Positions 16,663 to 27,620 of a DNA stretch of 43,204 bases are shown one piece after another (position 1 is the first letter of the stretch; every line of letters begins with the position of its first letter). The notes below the pieces were generated by a model. The model worked only from the letters and a program-made list of their open reading frames with translations, had not been told where the DNA came from and did no database searches. A program made the translations under genes and the position numbers. This DNA comes from Acetatifactor sp. (GTDB lineage: Bacteria; Bacillota; Clostridia; Lachnospirales; Lachnospiraceae): positions 1 through 43,204 of the forward strand of contig JAFLRN010000017.1 in NCBI GenBank assembly GCA_022511385.1. The letters run 5' to 3'.

Positions 16663-16691
16663 AAAGGTAAGCGTCGGATGGCGCTTACCTT
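16663..16691 (-). terminator. Terminator hairpin downstream of the Rpn remnant
   Basis: A perfect 10-bp stem AAGGTAAGCG with its complement (16664-16673 with 16682-16691) and an 8-base loop. On the minus strand it is followed by TATTTTC. It would stop transcription from the transposase remnant before the flagellar operon. Confidence 0.65.
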
Positions 16692-16718
16692 GTATTTCGG
16701 CAGAAGTATGAAAAATCT

Positions 16719-17236
16719 TTACAACGCAAGTTCCTTATAAAGCTGGCTGCGATATCTTTTGCTGCCTGCGGCCCTGCAGAGATCATCAATGCGGCCCAGT
16801 TTGATCAGCTTTTCATTCAACGCTGCATACCTGGCTTCTCCCTGCCGGATTCCTTGCTTGATTCCTTTCTGGATTCCTCTATTTTTCATATTTATCGAGC
16901 AGCTCACACATAGTCATTTCTCCTTTCTTGTCTTCCTCTGTCATAGAATTAAGTATTTTCAGATATCGCCTATCACCCGTCAAAGCTTGCAGCATCAGCA
17001 ACAGTGACTCCGGATGAACAATCCGTTGTTTTGTCGGCTTAATATTGAACATGGATGCTTCCATTTTTCATCTCATACATGGAAGCGTCACTAAACTGGT
17101 TAGTCAGCCTATCTCGCCCTGCGTGATAGAAGCTTTCCGTAGGCGCTGGAAGCAAATCTTCTGCGCGCACTACCTCCCTCCCGGCATATGCCAGCGCATT
17201 CAAAGTGCCTGCATACACATCCTGATGCAGTAGCAA
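16719..17236 (-). pseudogene. Decayed Rpn-type (PD-(D/E)XK) transposase/nuclease
   Basis: Three minus-strand fragments in two frames. 17236-17039 matches the N-terminal part of Rpn-family proteins (DVYAGTLNALAYAGREVV, then LLPAPTESFYHAG and LTNQFSDASMYEMKNG). The central nuclease region is missing. 17064-16879 continues with a distal part (ESLLLMLQALTGDRRYL ... CELLDKYE), and 16907-16719 holds the C-terminal tail (NRGIQKGIKQGIRQGEARY). The last two are joined by a single-base slip at an A5 run in GATAAATATGAAAAATAG; removing one A restores DKYENRGIQKG. The gene cannot make an intact protein. It marks past transposition beside the flagellar operon. Confidence 0.75.
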
Positions 17237-17485
17237 ATTCTTCCCGGTCCTAAGAAGGTATGGTACAGAGAAGCCTTCGAAGACGGTGAAGAACAAGGTC
17301 AAATCCTCAAGCTGATTGAGCTGATCCGTCGCATGCTGCGTAAGGGAAAAGCACCTGAGCCCATTGCAGAAGAGTCGGAAGAATCTTTCGAGACAGTTGA
17401 ACAAATCTGTGTTGCTGTAAACAAATGCGGACTGGAGGCCGACACGAAGGTAAATTATGACCAGTTGCTCCAATCTTCACAATAA
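17234..17485 (+). pseudogene. C-terminal remnant of an Rpn-type transposase, opposite strand
   Basis: An 83-codon plus-strand open frame without a start codon, beginning right after a TAG at 17231-17233 and exactly where the minus-strand fragment begins. Its product contains EAFEDGEEQGQILKLIELI, RRMLRKGKAPEPIAEE and a closing helical part, the typical tail of Rpn-family proteins. It looks like the end of a second copy fused head-to-head with the other remnant, by inversion or nested insertion. Confidence 0.6.
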
Positions 17486-17502
17486 TTGTACAGTCAATTT
17501 TT

Positions 17503-17541
17503 TAACAAATCCCGGCAGAAACCATTTTCCGCCGGGATTCA
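17503..17541 (-). terminator. Terminator of the glgB transcript
   Basis: A 9-bp stem AATCCCGGC (17508-17516) pairs with 17531-17539, extended after one mismatch by a 4-bp inner stem. On the minus strand TTTGTT follows. It lies 38 bases beyond the glgB stop. Confidence 0.6.
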
Positions 17542-17578
17542 TCTTATCCATTATGAACTTTATCATAAACTCCAATCT

Positions 17579-19621
<2,043 letters not shown>

Positions 19622-19637
19622 TATCTTCCCCCGCCTT

Positions 19638-22541
19638 TCACACAAAATCCTTCTCAGTCAGAATGATCATATCCTCTTCATCATATCGCCTTGCCATCAG
19701 TATATCCAAAAAGTGCCCCAGGGTTTTTCTGTTGGCATGATGAATGGCTTCGTCCACCATCTGCTTGACCTCAAGCACCGTTACTGCATGATCAATGGTC
19801 TGCAGCTCCTCAATCCTGGTATGCAGAGCCAACACGCCCAGTTCATCAATGGAGTACTCCATACCCTTCGCGTATTGTCTGCCAAATGCCACCAACATAT
19901 CGTTGCTCAACGCTTCCACATTCATTCGGGATGTAAAGCAGGCCGCCAGCTCCTTGTTTTCCTCGAGGAATTGATTTACCGCCTTTTTACTGTCCTCCAG
20001 CACTATTATGATTCCCAAGGACTCCTGTTGAAGCTCCCTGTGGAGGGCAGCCGCAGTGTCCCGATTCATTTCAGATGCCTTCTGAATGATCAGAGCCCCA
20101 TTTTTCAACTTACTAATGGTCTCCGCAACATCTTTCTTATTCAAGGTGTTGCCGGAAATCTTTGCCACCTTTCCGGAGAAGTTGCTGTCAGTCAGCTGTA
20201 CCTCCCTGATCATATTTTTCGCCAGGGTGGTGGTGTCCATGCCCTCGTCACCGGTGATTATGATGTTGCCCGTATAGGCTGCCAGGCTGATATTGTCAAT
20301 TGCCTTAACAAGCTGCTCTTTGGCCGTTTTACTCTGTATATAAGGTGCGAAGAGCTCCCTCTCCTCCTGAGTCAGCGCCCTCGCTTTCTCCTTTTCGCGT
20401 TCTTCGGAATGCTGCTGGGCATCGTCTGATTCCGTTGACGCTTTTTGGGGAGCTGCCTCCCGCTGAGGTTCCTCCGTCTCCTCAGGAGATTCTTCAGCCC
20501 CCTCCTGAATCTCCTCCAGTTCCTCTACCTCGCCAAGGTCCTCCGAATCATCAGGTTCTGCACCCGACCCTTCCGGCACTTCCTCACCGTCGGTCTTCGC
20601 ATCTTCCTCTATATTCTCTGGCTCACCGACATCCTGCACAAGTTCCTCCGCATTGTCGGACGACTCTGCCTCTCCTGCTTCTGTGGGCGCCTCTGCATTT
20701 TCAGACAGCTCTGTCTCTTCTGCCTCTGTCGGCTCCCCAGCATTCTCAGACAACTCTGTCTCTTCTGCTTCTGTCAGTTCCTCCGCATTCTCGGACAACT
20801 CTGCCTCTGTAAGCTCCTCTATATTTTCCGAACTCTCCGGGTCATCCTCAGCGATATCCAGGGCATCATCGCTCTCCAGCTGCTCTAACAGGCCGTCCCT
20901 GACGGAAGCTTCAAACTCCGTAAACATGTTGCCCGTCTGCTGCAGCACACGCTGGCGCACCTCTTCCTCGCGCCTCTCCTGACCTTCCTGCTTCAGCCGT
21001 TCCCACTCGGCAAGAACATCCTCGATATTCATCTGTCCCGTGATCTGTTTCTCCACGGTCTCCCGTTCCGGAATGATAAGGCTGATTTGTCCGTCCGATT
21101 CCTGTGACAGCACGCCTGCCAGCTCCTTCGGCGGCTGAGCAGTCAGTGCCTGCTGCTCCATGCCCAATCTCTCCATTCGAAGCTGGTTCATGACAATCTG
21201 AGCCGTTTCATCCCGGATAACCTCTTCAGGCTCGCCAGGAAGCCCTTCAGATGCATCCAACACTGTTTCGCGCTCCACATCATCAGGTTCCTCAGGCGTC
21301 TCCGGCTCCTTGACCTCCTGCAATTCCGGCAGAACCTCCTGTAATATCTCATGTGCCGAGGCATTCTCCCAAAAAGATTCCGGCTGCTCTTCCGCCTGGA
21401 ATGCCCCCAATTTGCCGGTGTCGCCAAAGAATACCTCCGTACCCTCTATTTGTTCGACGCCGTTGTCCACGTCGTTCTCATTGATATCCTCGTCTTCAAG
21501 CTCCGGAAAGTCCAGGGACTCCGTGTCCAGCATGGGAGCAACAATCGAACGGGTGATAGCCGCCGACTTTGCATGTTCGTCTTCCAGCACCTCACGCAGG
21601 CCTGCAGCCAGCTCCGCCTGCAGGTTTATGGTATTATACTGACCCATATCCATAGTTTTCACATGGATGTCAAGTTCCTCCGGTTGACTGGGTGCAGCGG
21701 TTTCCCTATTGTCAGCAGCCCCGACCTGCTCCTGCACCGCACGGCGGATGTTTTCATAGACCAACGTATCTCCCTGAAGCGCCCCGGCTTCATGATCCAC
21801 CTCGGGCTTCTCCTCAGGCTCCTCAGGCACTGCATAAAGCTGCTCACTGTAATAGACATCCTCTGAAACAACGCGGTCCTGATTCTGCTCCTCATCATTT
21901 TCCACGCTCTGCGGAAAAGAGTCCGAGGACTCAAATCTGCGGTCATACTTTTCCTTCTGCACGGCGTTCAGCGGCTGATGCAGCATTTTCAGCTCCATAG
22001 CCTTAATAACATATTTGCCTTCGCCAAACCACAGAATCAGCTCGTCGCACTCTTCCACGCACTTGGTTGCCAGTCCCACTCTGTGATAGAGATAAGCCAG
22101 CTCATATGCCCATTTTTCCCGATAATCCCGTTTCTTTAATTCCTCCAACACGCCAATCCGCTCTTCCAGACTGACGTCCTGGGCCTCGTAAAGCTTGTAC
22201 TGCAGGATATATCTGCCAGGATCCTTGGGTGCAACCTGAACAAACTGTTTATAATAATCTACCGCCTGAACAAATTCCTCCGTCTTGATGCACAGCTCAC
22301 AAAGTGCATAACAGATTGTCCTTCCTCCCGGCCTTCTCTCATAGGCCAGCAGCAGCATGTTTCTGGCATCCTCATAACGCCTGTTGATCTTGTACAGGTC
22401 GCTGATGGTACAGAGCATCATAACACTCTTTACCCTACGCCAGTCGATAGTGTCCGCGATCTCAGCCGCCTGGACATACTCGCCACTGGCGATCAGCTCT
22501 TTTATTTCATCCGCCCTTACTTTATACTCAAATTTATCCAA
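19638..22541 (-). CDS. TPR protein with acidic repeats and degenerate AAA-like C-terminus
   Basis: A protein of 967 residues, not a member of a named family I recognise. Residues 1-205 are TPR-like helix pairs (AAEIADTIDW, ARNMLLLAYERRPG, AVDYYKQFVQVAPKDP). A very acidic, probably disordered region (about 205-720) includes a ~16-residue tandem repeat (TEAEETELSENA-type, 20640-20835). The C-terminal ~245 residues resemble a CbxX/AAA module: IIITGDEGMDTTTLAKN is a P-loop lacking the lysine, and GALIIQKASEM resembles a Walker B strand without the acid. The start is TTG at 22541 with GGGGAG nine bases upstream. Coupled to glgB; a scaffold for glycogen synthesis is only a guess. Confidence 0.75.
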   Translation of the reverse strand: MDKFEYKVRADEIKELIASGEYVQAAEIADTIDWRRVKSVMMLCTISDLYKINRRYEDARNMLLLAYERRPGGRTICYALCELCIKTEEFVQAVDYYKQFVQVAPKDPGRYILQYKLYEAQDVSLEERIGVLEELKKRDYREKWAYELAYLYHRVGLATKCVEECDELILWFGEGKYVIKAMELKMLHQPLNAVQKEKYDRRFESSDSFPQSVENDEEQNQDRVVSEDVYYSEQLYAVPEEPEEKPEVDHEAGALQGDTLVYENIRRAVQEQVGAADNRETAAPSQPEELDIHVKTMDMGQYNTINLQAELAAGLREVLEDEHAKSAAITRSIVAPMLDTESLDFPELEDEDINENDVDNGVEQIEGTEVFFGDTGKLGAFQAEEQPESFWENASAHEILQEVLPELQEVKEPETPEEPDDVERETVLDASEGLPGEPEEVIRDETAQIVMNQLRMERLGMEQQALTAQPPKELAGVLSQESDGQISLIIPERETVEKQITGQMNIEDVLAEWERLKQEGQERREEEVRQRVLQQTGNMFTEFEASVRDGLLEQLESDDALDIAEDDPESSENIEELTEAELSENAEELTEAEETELSENAGEPTEAEETELSENAEAPTEAGEAESSDNAEELVQDVGEPENIEEDAKTDGEEVPEGSGAEPDDSEDLGEVEELEEIQEGAEESPEETEEPQREAAPQKASTESDDAQQHSEEREKEKARALTQEERELFAPYIQSKTAKEQLVKAIDNISLAAYTGNIIITGDEGMDTTTLAKNMIREVQLTDSNFSGKVAKISGNTLNKKDVAETISKLKNGALIIQKASEMNRDTAAALHRELQQESLGIIIVLEDSKKAVNQFLEENKELAACFTSRMNVEALSNDMLVAFGRQYAKGMEYSIDELGVLALHTRIEELQTIDHAVTVLEVKQMVDEAIHHANRKTLGHFLDILMARRYDEEDMIILTEKDFV
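20640..20835 (-). repeat. Tandem ~48-bp repeats inside the TPR/acidic gene
   Basis: About four imperfect copies of a 48-base unit encode variants of E-L/P-TEAEETELSENA-(E/G). The copies differ at several positions and the frame is kept, so this is a coding repeat in the acidic linker. Confidence 0.7.
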
Positions 22542-22613
22542 AGTAGTCCGCTCCCCTATTCGTCAGCAAAAACCATCTGCGCCATTCGGTTCACTTTCGT
22601 TCCGAATAAGGTT

Positions 22614-22643
22614 ATTTTATCATAGCACCCATATAGATGTCAA
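22614..22643 (-). promoter_or_regulatory. Sigma-A promoter of the TPR-glgB operon
   Basis: On the minus strand a perfect TTGACA (22638-22643) is followed after 18 bases by TAAAAT (22614-22619), with an extended TGA before it. It lies 73 bases upstream of the TTG start at 22541. Confidence 0.6.
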
Positions 22644-22733
22644 AAATAAATAGGCAGATTTTGATAAAAAAATACAAGATATAGTGGGTGGACCCTTCCA
22701 TTTTTTACTAAATATCGAAATTTGACCTTGCGC

Positions 22734-23606
22734 TCACCTCTCCCGGCCATGGGGGAGTTCCCCGGTAAGACGCGCAAATTGTTCCAACGTCAGCGCCTCC
22801 CCGCGGACTGTGGGAGATAAGCCTAAATGTTCCAACGCCTCCGCGGCCTGTTCCTTCGTCACACCAAGCCCCGGCGCATTGCTTAAGGCATTGACCAAGG
22901 TTTTCCGACGTTGATTAAACGCTGCTCTGATCAGTGAAAAAAGTCTTGCTTCGTCCTCCACCTGCACGGGCAGCTCCTGGTATTTGGTGAGACGGATGAC
23001 CGCACTGCCCACATTGGGTCTGGGAATAAAGCAATTGGGCGGAACATTGGTCACAATCTCCGGCTTTGCATAATACTGCACCGCCAATGACAGGGCGCCA
23101 TAGTCCTTGGTGCCCGGACCAACCTGCATCCGGTCCGCCACCTCCTTCTGGACCATGACGGTAATACTCTGCAGCGGCACATGGCTCTCAAACAGCCCCA
23201 TGATGATAGGTGTAGTGATGTAATAGGGAAGATTTGCCACCACCTTCACAGGGCGTCCCTGATTTTGTTCCTTCACGATCCCGCCAATATCTACCTTTAG
23301 AATATCAGCATTGATCAGCGTCACATTGTCATAACCGGCCAGTGTCTCCTCCAAAATGGGAATCAGGTTTTTATCGATTTCCACCGCCACAACCCGACCA
23401 GCCCGCTCTGCAAGATACTGGGTCATGGTGCCGATACCGGGCCCAATCTCCAGAACACAATCCTCCTTTGAGATTTCCGCCGCCTCGACAATTCTCGTAA
23501 GCACATTGGGGTCGATCAGGAAATTTTGCCCATACTTTTTCTGAATACGAAAATTATACTTTTGCAGCACATCAATGGTATTCTGTGGAATTCCAAGACT
23601 TGCCAT
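22734..23606 (-). CDS. rsmA: 16S rRNA (adenine1518/1519-N6) dimethyltransferase
   Basis: RsmA/KsgA dimethylates two adjacent adenines in helix 45 of 16S rRNA late in 30S assembly (EC 2.1.1.182). The 290-residue sequence shows the N-terminal KKYGQNFLID, the SAM motif LEIGPGIGTMTQYLA, VVAVEIDKNL, the catalytic NLPYYITTP and the C-terminal FNQRRKTLVNAL. Length is typical. ATG at 23606 has GGGAGGGG upstream, inside the end of the HAD gene, whose TGA is only three bases away; both are thus one operon. In Firmicutes the gene is more often near rnmV. Confidence 0.97.
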   Translation of the reverse strand: MASLGIPQNTIDVLQKYNFRIQKKYGQNFLIDPNVLTRIVEAAEISKEDCVLEIGPGIGTMTQYLAERAGRVVAVEIDKNLIPILEETLAGYDNVTLINADILKVDIGGIVKEQNQGRPVKVVANLPYYITTPIIMGLFESHVPLQSITVMVQKEVADRMQVGPGTKDYGALSLAVQYYAKPEIVTNVPPNCFIPRPNVGSAVIRLTKYQELPVQVEDEARLFSLIRAAFNQRRKTLVNALSNAPGLGVTKEQAAEALEHLGLSPTVRGEALTLEQFARLTGELPHGRER

Positions 23607-23609
23607 GGC

Positions 23610-24263
23610 TCAATCCGTCCCCTCCCTCAGATATGCCAGTACCTGATTCAGGTCCTTGAAAATACGAAAACTCAGGTCTTCCATCTCTTCATCCGGCGCT
23701 ATCATGTCCGGCACCATCAAAGGGCGCATACCTGCCGCATGGGCGGACCGTATTCCGTTGGGGGAGTCCTCAATGGCGTATGCCTCCTCCGGCTTTACCC
23801 CAAGCTCCCTGCAAGCCAGAAGATAGATTTCCGGCCGGGGCTTTGCATGCTCCACCATATCACCTGTGACAACAACGGAAAAATACTCCGAAAATCCTGA
23901 CATTTCCAGATTTTTTAACACAGTAGGCCGTCTGGTTGAGGAAGCCAGTCCCAGTTTCCAGCCGCCGTTCTTTAACCAGCGAAGTAAGGAATCCGCCCCC
24001 GGCATCACTGGCAGACCGTTTGTTTCGATATAATCCCAATACCATGCAGAGGCTTCCGCCCGAAAGTTCTCATAATCGAAATCCTTCCCGTAGGCCTCCA
24101 GCACAATCTGTCTGCTGTCGCTGCTGTTCCGACCAATACACCGTGGGAATATTTCCTCCATACCCGGCAGTCCTCTTTTCTTTGCCACTTCCATCCAGCT
24201 GTCCTGACAGACACGTTCCGTGTCAAACAGGATGCCGTCCATATCAAAAACCACCGCTCTCAT
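23610..24263 (-). CDS. HAD family phosphatase (beta-phosphoglucomutase-like)
   Basis: A soluble phosphohydrolase of 217 residues. Motif I is VFDMDGILFD, with the nucleophile D7 and acid D9; motif II is LASSTRRP; the lysine of motif III is in HAKPRPEIY; motif IV is AIEDSPNGIRSA. A helical cap lies between about 17 and 85, as in subfamily IA proteins acting on sugar phosphates. The substrate cannot be read from sequence; phosphorylated sugars or nucleotides are usual. It is immediately upstream of rsmA with four bases between coding parts. Confidence 0.9.
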   Translation of the reverse strand: MRAVVFDMDGILFDTERVCQDSWMEVAKKRGLPGMEEIFPRCIGRNSSDSRQIVLEAYGKDFDYENFRAEASAWYWDYIETNGLPVMPGADSLLRWLKNGGWKLGLASSTRRPTVLKNLEMSGFSEYFSVVVTGDMVEHAKPRPEIYLLACRELGVKPEEAYAIEDSPNGIRSAHAAGMRPLMVPDMIAPDEEMEDLSFRIFKDLNQVLAYLREGTD

Positions 24264-24301
24264 AAGTATACTTCATCCTCATTTCAGCAGATTTTCATCA
24301 G

Positions 24302-25420
24302 CTATGGAAGATAGTTGAATTCTTCCAAAAAATGGATACAATTATATAATACCAGCACATCCATTCCTTTTTTCGGCTCATACTGCTCCATCAGGCCAAA
24401 GAGCCGACCATTGAAATACCGAAGATCCACCACATAGATTTTTTCATAGTGGGGTGCCAGCAGTGGGATTAAGCTGTTAGCATAGGAATCCTTCAACACA
24501 AATAATGTCTTGCCGTTCTGATAGCCTGTATCAATCTCCACCAGAGCGTGATTATCATCCAGGAAGAATCCGTACTTATTTTTTGTTTCCAGATAAGATT
24601 CCTCATAATAGCTCTCGGACTCTTTCATCTGGTCGTAAGTGATATGGGGCTGATGCACCGTTGTCTCAGGGAAATACTGAAGACGGTCCCCCGCCCTATC
24701 TATATTGATCTTGGAGTGGAGTGTGCCCAAAAAGTCCTCACTGACCGTGACCATCCCCTCAACATCATAAGGATAGGGCTCCTCACCCACCGTCTCCGCC
24801 CAGGCCTGGTATCCGTAATAGACCCCAAGGCTGGTCCAGTGATGGTCTGTGCGGTAATAGATATCCTCACTGCTGTGTTCTTTGAGAATGGAATATACAT
24901 CCACACACCGCTCCCCAGCCATCTCTGCCACACGCTCCAGAAGAGCTGTCTCGTCATAATAAGGCGCATAGGAGGGCAGCTTATCCGTTATGACATTATC
25001 TGCCGTTGGGACCAGCATCACGGTGGCATCCCATTCTGTCACAAGGCGTTCCAGCAGTACAAGCTTCCCATCCTCCAGCTCCGCCGGGTAATCCTGTGGC
25101 AGATGCTGCTCAATAAGGTAGTTTCCCGCCCCAAGATAAACGCCGTTGATCGTCTTTTTCTGAAGCAGAATATCCGTCTCCGTCTTAATATAAATCCATT
25201 TGTCCCTGCCCACAAACTGGTCTGTCACATATTTTTCGTAGTCAGATGTATAGTTGCCGAAAAACAGCTCCTGAACGGAAAATTTCGGTTTGGTGGCAAG
25301 AACCCTGTTCTCCGTCTCCGAAAAAACTCTATCCCCGTGGAAAAAGTCCACAATGGTAAAAATAAATATGATGGATGATAGAAATGCGATGGTAAAAAAG
25401 GCATTACTCTTTTCCTTCAC
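24302..25420 (-). CDS. DHHW-family (AlgX/AlgJ-like) surface polysaccharide acylation protein
   Basis: A protein of 372 residues, anchored by one N-terminal helix (8-27) with the rest outside. The hallmark TDHHWTSLG is at 191-199 and a late DSYANSLIPLL block follows, giving an SGNH-like Ser/Asp-His arrangement as in AlgJ/AlgX. Such proteins transfer acyl, usually acetyl, groups from an MBOAT partner to exported polysaccharide. The partner gene lies 53 bases upstream. The start is GTG at 25420 with GAGGAGGG before it. The polysaccharide is not known and no glycosyltransferases are nearby. Confidence 0.88.
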   Translation of the reverse strand: MKEKSNAFFTIAFLSSIIFIFTIVDFFHGDRVFSETENRVLATKPKFSVQELFFGNYTSDYEKYVTDQFVGRDKWIYIKTETDILLQKKTINGVYLGAGNYLIEQHLPQDYPAELEDGKLVLLERLVTEWDATVMLVPTADNVITDKLPSYAPYYDETALLERVAEMAGERCVDVYSILKEHSSEDIYYRTDHHWTSLGVYYGYQAWAETVGEEPYPYDVEGMVTVSEDFLGTLHSKINIDRAGDRLQYFPETTVHQPHITYDQMKESESYYEESYLETKNKYGFFLDDNHALVEIDTGYQNGKTLFVLKDSYANSLIPLLAPHYEKIYVVDLRYFNGRLFGLMEQYEPKKGMDVLVLYNCIHFLEEFNYLP

Positions 25421-25473
25421 GGTCCTGCCCTCCTCTCCGTCTATTCTAACTTGTTTTTTCCTAAAAATACTCT

Positions 25474-26883
25474 CTAAAATCTAAAATACAAAAAGGGATT
25501 ATAGGAATCATCCACAATGCCAGCAATGCACAACAGCAAAAGCGCCGCCGGAATGATCTTCTCCCCCAGCCGAAAGATCGCCATGCATAATCCTGTTTTC
25601 GACCGCTCCAGCCGGATAGCAAGCTTCTTTGGAATAGGCGTGGAGGCCACTGCTCCAATCACCAACAGGACCAGATACTCCCGTCCCAGATAAAAAGCGT
25701 TAGCGTCCAAAAATCCGCTCGTTCCCACCATTGCGCGCAGGTAACTGAGAATATCCCCCAGTGTAGCCAGCTCAAACAATACCCAGCCGATCAGCACTGC
25801 AGCGCAGGTGTACAGAATCCCCACAACTCTTGGAAACCAGGACAATACCCTGCCCAAAAACATCTTTTCCAGCACCAGAAGACACGCAAACCACAATCCC
25901 CACAGCAGAAAATTCCAGCCAGCCCCATGCCATATACCAGTCAACATCCAGACGATCAATATATTGAACAACTGTCTTGGCAGTCCCTTCCGGTTACCAC
26001 CCAGAGGAATGTATACATACTCCCGGAACCAGCTGCCCAGGGAAATATGCCATCTGCGCCAAAACTCCGTAATAGAGGCAGAAATATAGGGATAGTTGAA
26101 GTTTTCCGGAAAATGAAAGCCCAGAATTTCACCCAGACCTATGGCCATATCCGAGTAACCTGAAAAATCGAAGTAAATCTGGAAGGCGAAGGCCAGCATA
26201 CCAAGCCATGCCGTCATCATACTCATGCTCTGATAGTTCTGAACTGAGATCTCCGTCCAAAGAGCGCCCAGATTATTAGCCAGCAGAACCTTCTTTGCCA
26301 TTCCCATACAGAAGCGCTTCAGCCCATGGCTAATGGCCACCACATCCATATGGCGATTATGAAGCCGCTCCTCCACCTCCCGATATTTGACGATAGGTCC
26401 GGCAATCAGCTGAGGGAACATGGCCACATAAACACCGAAATCCAGTATGTTTTTCTGTACCTTTGCCTCTCCACGGTACACATCAATGGTGTAGGACATA
26501 GTCTGGAAGGTATAAAAGGAAATACCGATGGGAAGACCCAGTTCCAGCAGAGGAAGAGCGGTTCCCGCCAGCGTATTCACCGTTTGTATCAGAAAATCCG
26601 CATATTTAAAAAAGCCCAGCAGTCCCAGGTTGATCACTACGGAAGCTATCAAAGGAAGCACTGCTTTTCTGCTGCCCCGGCACCGCTCAATCAACCGGCC
26701 GTTCACATAATCTACTACTGTGGAGAACAGCATCAACACTACATAGATCGGCTCCCCCCAGGCATAAAAAAACAGGCTCCCCAAAAAGAGGATGAAATTT
26801 TTCATCCTCCCGGGAGCCAAAAAATAGCAGATCATAAAGATAGGCAAAAACCGAAAAAGGAACAATACGCTGCTGAATACCAT
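25474..26883 (-). CDS. MBOAT family O-acyltransferase (AlgI/DltB-like)
   Basis: A polytopic membrane protein of 469 residues that passes an acyl group across the membrane to a surface acceptor. Conserved stretches are LPIGISFYTFQTMSYTIDVY, FPQLIAGPIVKY, FDFSGYSDMAIG, TEFWRRWHISLGSWF and the active-site His in WHGAGWN (318-323). ATG at 26883 with GGGAGATATG upstream is preferred over a longer start at 26925. It forms a unit with the DHHW protein downstream and the DUF4358 lipoprotein upstream, a common trio in Lachnospiraceae. Confidence 0.95.
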   Translation of the reverse strand: MVFSSVLFLFRFLPIFMICYFLAPGRMKNFILFLGSLFFYAWGEPIYVVLMLFSTVVDYVNGRLIERCRGSRKAVLPLIASVVINLGLLGFFKYADFLIQTVNTLAGTALPLLELGLPIGISFYTFQTMSYTIDVYRGEAKVQKNILDFGVYVAMFPQLIAGPIVKYREVEERLHNRHMDVVAISHGLKRFCMGMAKKVLLANNLGALWTEISVQNYQSMSMMTAWLGMLAFAFQIYFDFSGYSDMAIGLGEILGFHFPENFNYPYISASITEFWRRWHISLGSWFREYVYIPLGGNRKGLPRQLFNILIVWMLTGIWHGAGWNFLLWGLWFACLLVLEKMFLGRVLSWFPRVVGILYTCAAVLIGWVLFELATLGDILSYLRAMVGTSGFLDANAFYLGREYLVLLVIGAVASTPIPKKLAIRLERSKTGLCMAIFRLGEKIIPAALLLLCIAGIVDDSYNPFLYFRF

Positions 26884-26995
26884 TACATATCTCCCGTTGC
26901 ACGGCGAGCCACCGCTAATTCCCACAGAGGTTAGAATACCAATGCACTAAGGCACACTCAGCTTGCTGTGGGGCATTTGATCTACCAAGAGATTG

Positions 26996-27535
26996 TCACC
27001 GGATCGTCGTCCTGATAATTTCAATGACATTATCATTTACTTCCTGGCAATGAACAATCACAGCCTCATCACCTTGATCCAGTATATCCATGACATCGCC
27101 GCCAAGTTGCACATAAATCACATAATCTCCAAGACGCTCTACCTTGGAAGCCTGTATCTTTCCAAGATTCTGGGGATATTGCATGGTGTTGCTCACATTC
27201 GCATCCCTGTAATCTTTCAGCGCTTTTTCCACTGCGTCTGCCTGATCCGACTTCGCTCTCACCACGATCAAGGTGTCCACATTTGTACTGATCATGGGTA
27301 TCTCTGCAAGAAAATCCTCATACATATCGGGGGTCACGCCCACAAATCCTTCCAACATATCGGAATCCAACGGCATATTAGGAAAATAATCATCGCCCAG
27401 TTCTTCTACGATCGCCGCTTTTATGGTGTCCATCTCTACCACACGATAAGTTTCTCCATCATCCTTCTGTGCACCACAGCCAACGATTCCCAGCGCCAGC
27501 GCGCACACACTTAACAGTGCAAATATTTTTTTCAT
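26996..27535 (-). CDS. DUF4358-type lipoprotein
   Basis: A secreted lipoprotein of 179 residues. The signal peptide has a lipobox GIVGC at about residues 17-21. The mature domain has helix-strand patterns and the late stretch GDYVIYVQLGG that fit DUF4358, a family with no known activity, often encoded beside MBOAT and DHHW genes. The second of two adjacent ATGs (27535) is chosen for its five-base spacing to AGGAGG. It precedes the MBOAT gene by 112 bases and may be an accessory of surface polysaccharide acylation. Confidence 0.85.
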   Translation of the reverse strand: MKKIFALLSVCALALGIVGCGAQKDDGETYRVVEMDTIKAAIVEELGDDYFPNMPLDSDMLEGFVGVTPDMYEDFLAEIPMISTNVDTLIVVRAKSDQADAVEKALKDYRDANVSNTMQYPQNLGKIQASKVERLGDYVIYVQLGGDVMDILDQGDEAVIVHCQEVNDNVIEIIRTTIR

Positions 27536-27620
27536 CATTTCCTCCTAAAAACTTTTTAAAATCATATATGATATTTCGTTAATCCCATCGCACTTTTCCT
27601 AGCCTGCACATTATCTGCCG

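Noticed and set aside
17237..17473. Upstream half of a long minus-strand frame continuing from the Rpn N-terminal fragment
   Set aside because: It is the reverse complement of the plus-strand Rpn tail (17234-17485), which has the recognisable family pattern, so only the part below 17237 is treated as real.
20640..20835. Regularly spaced repeats as a possible CRISPR array
   Set aside because: The units are contiguous, variable and keep the reading frame of the TPR/acidic protein; there are no spacers.
22660..22733. Terminator after rsmA
   Set aside because: The only palindrome (GGGTGGACCC) has a 4-bp stem and no adjoining T tract.
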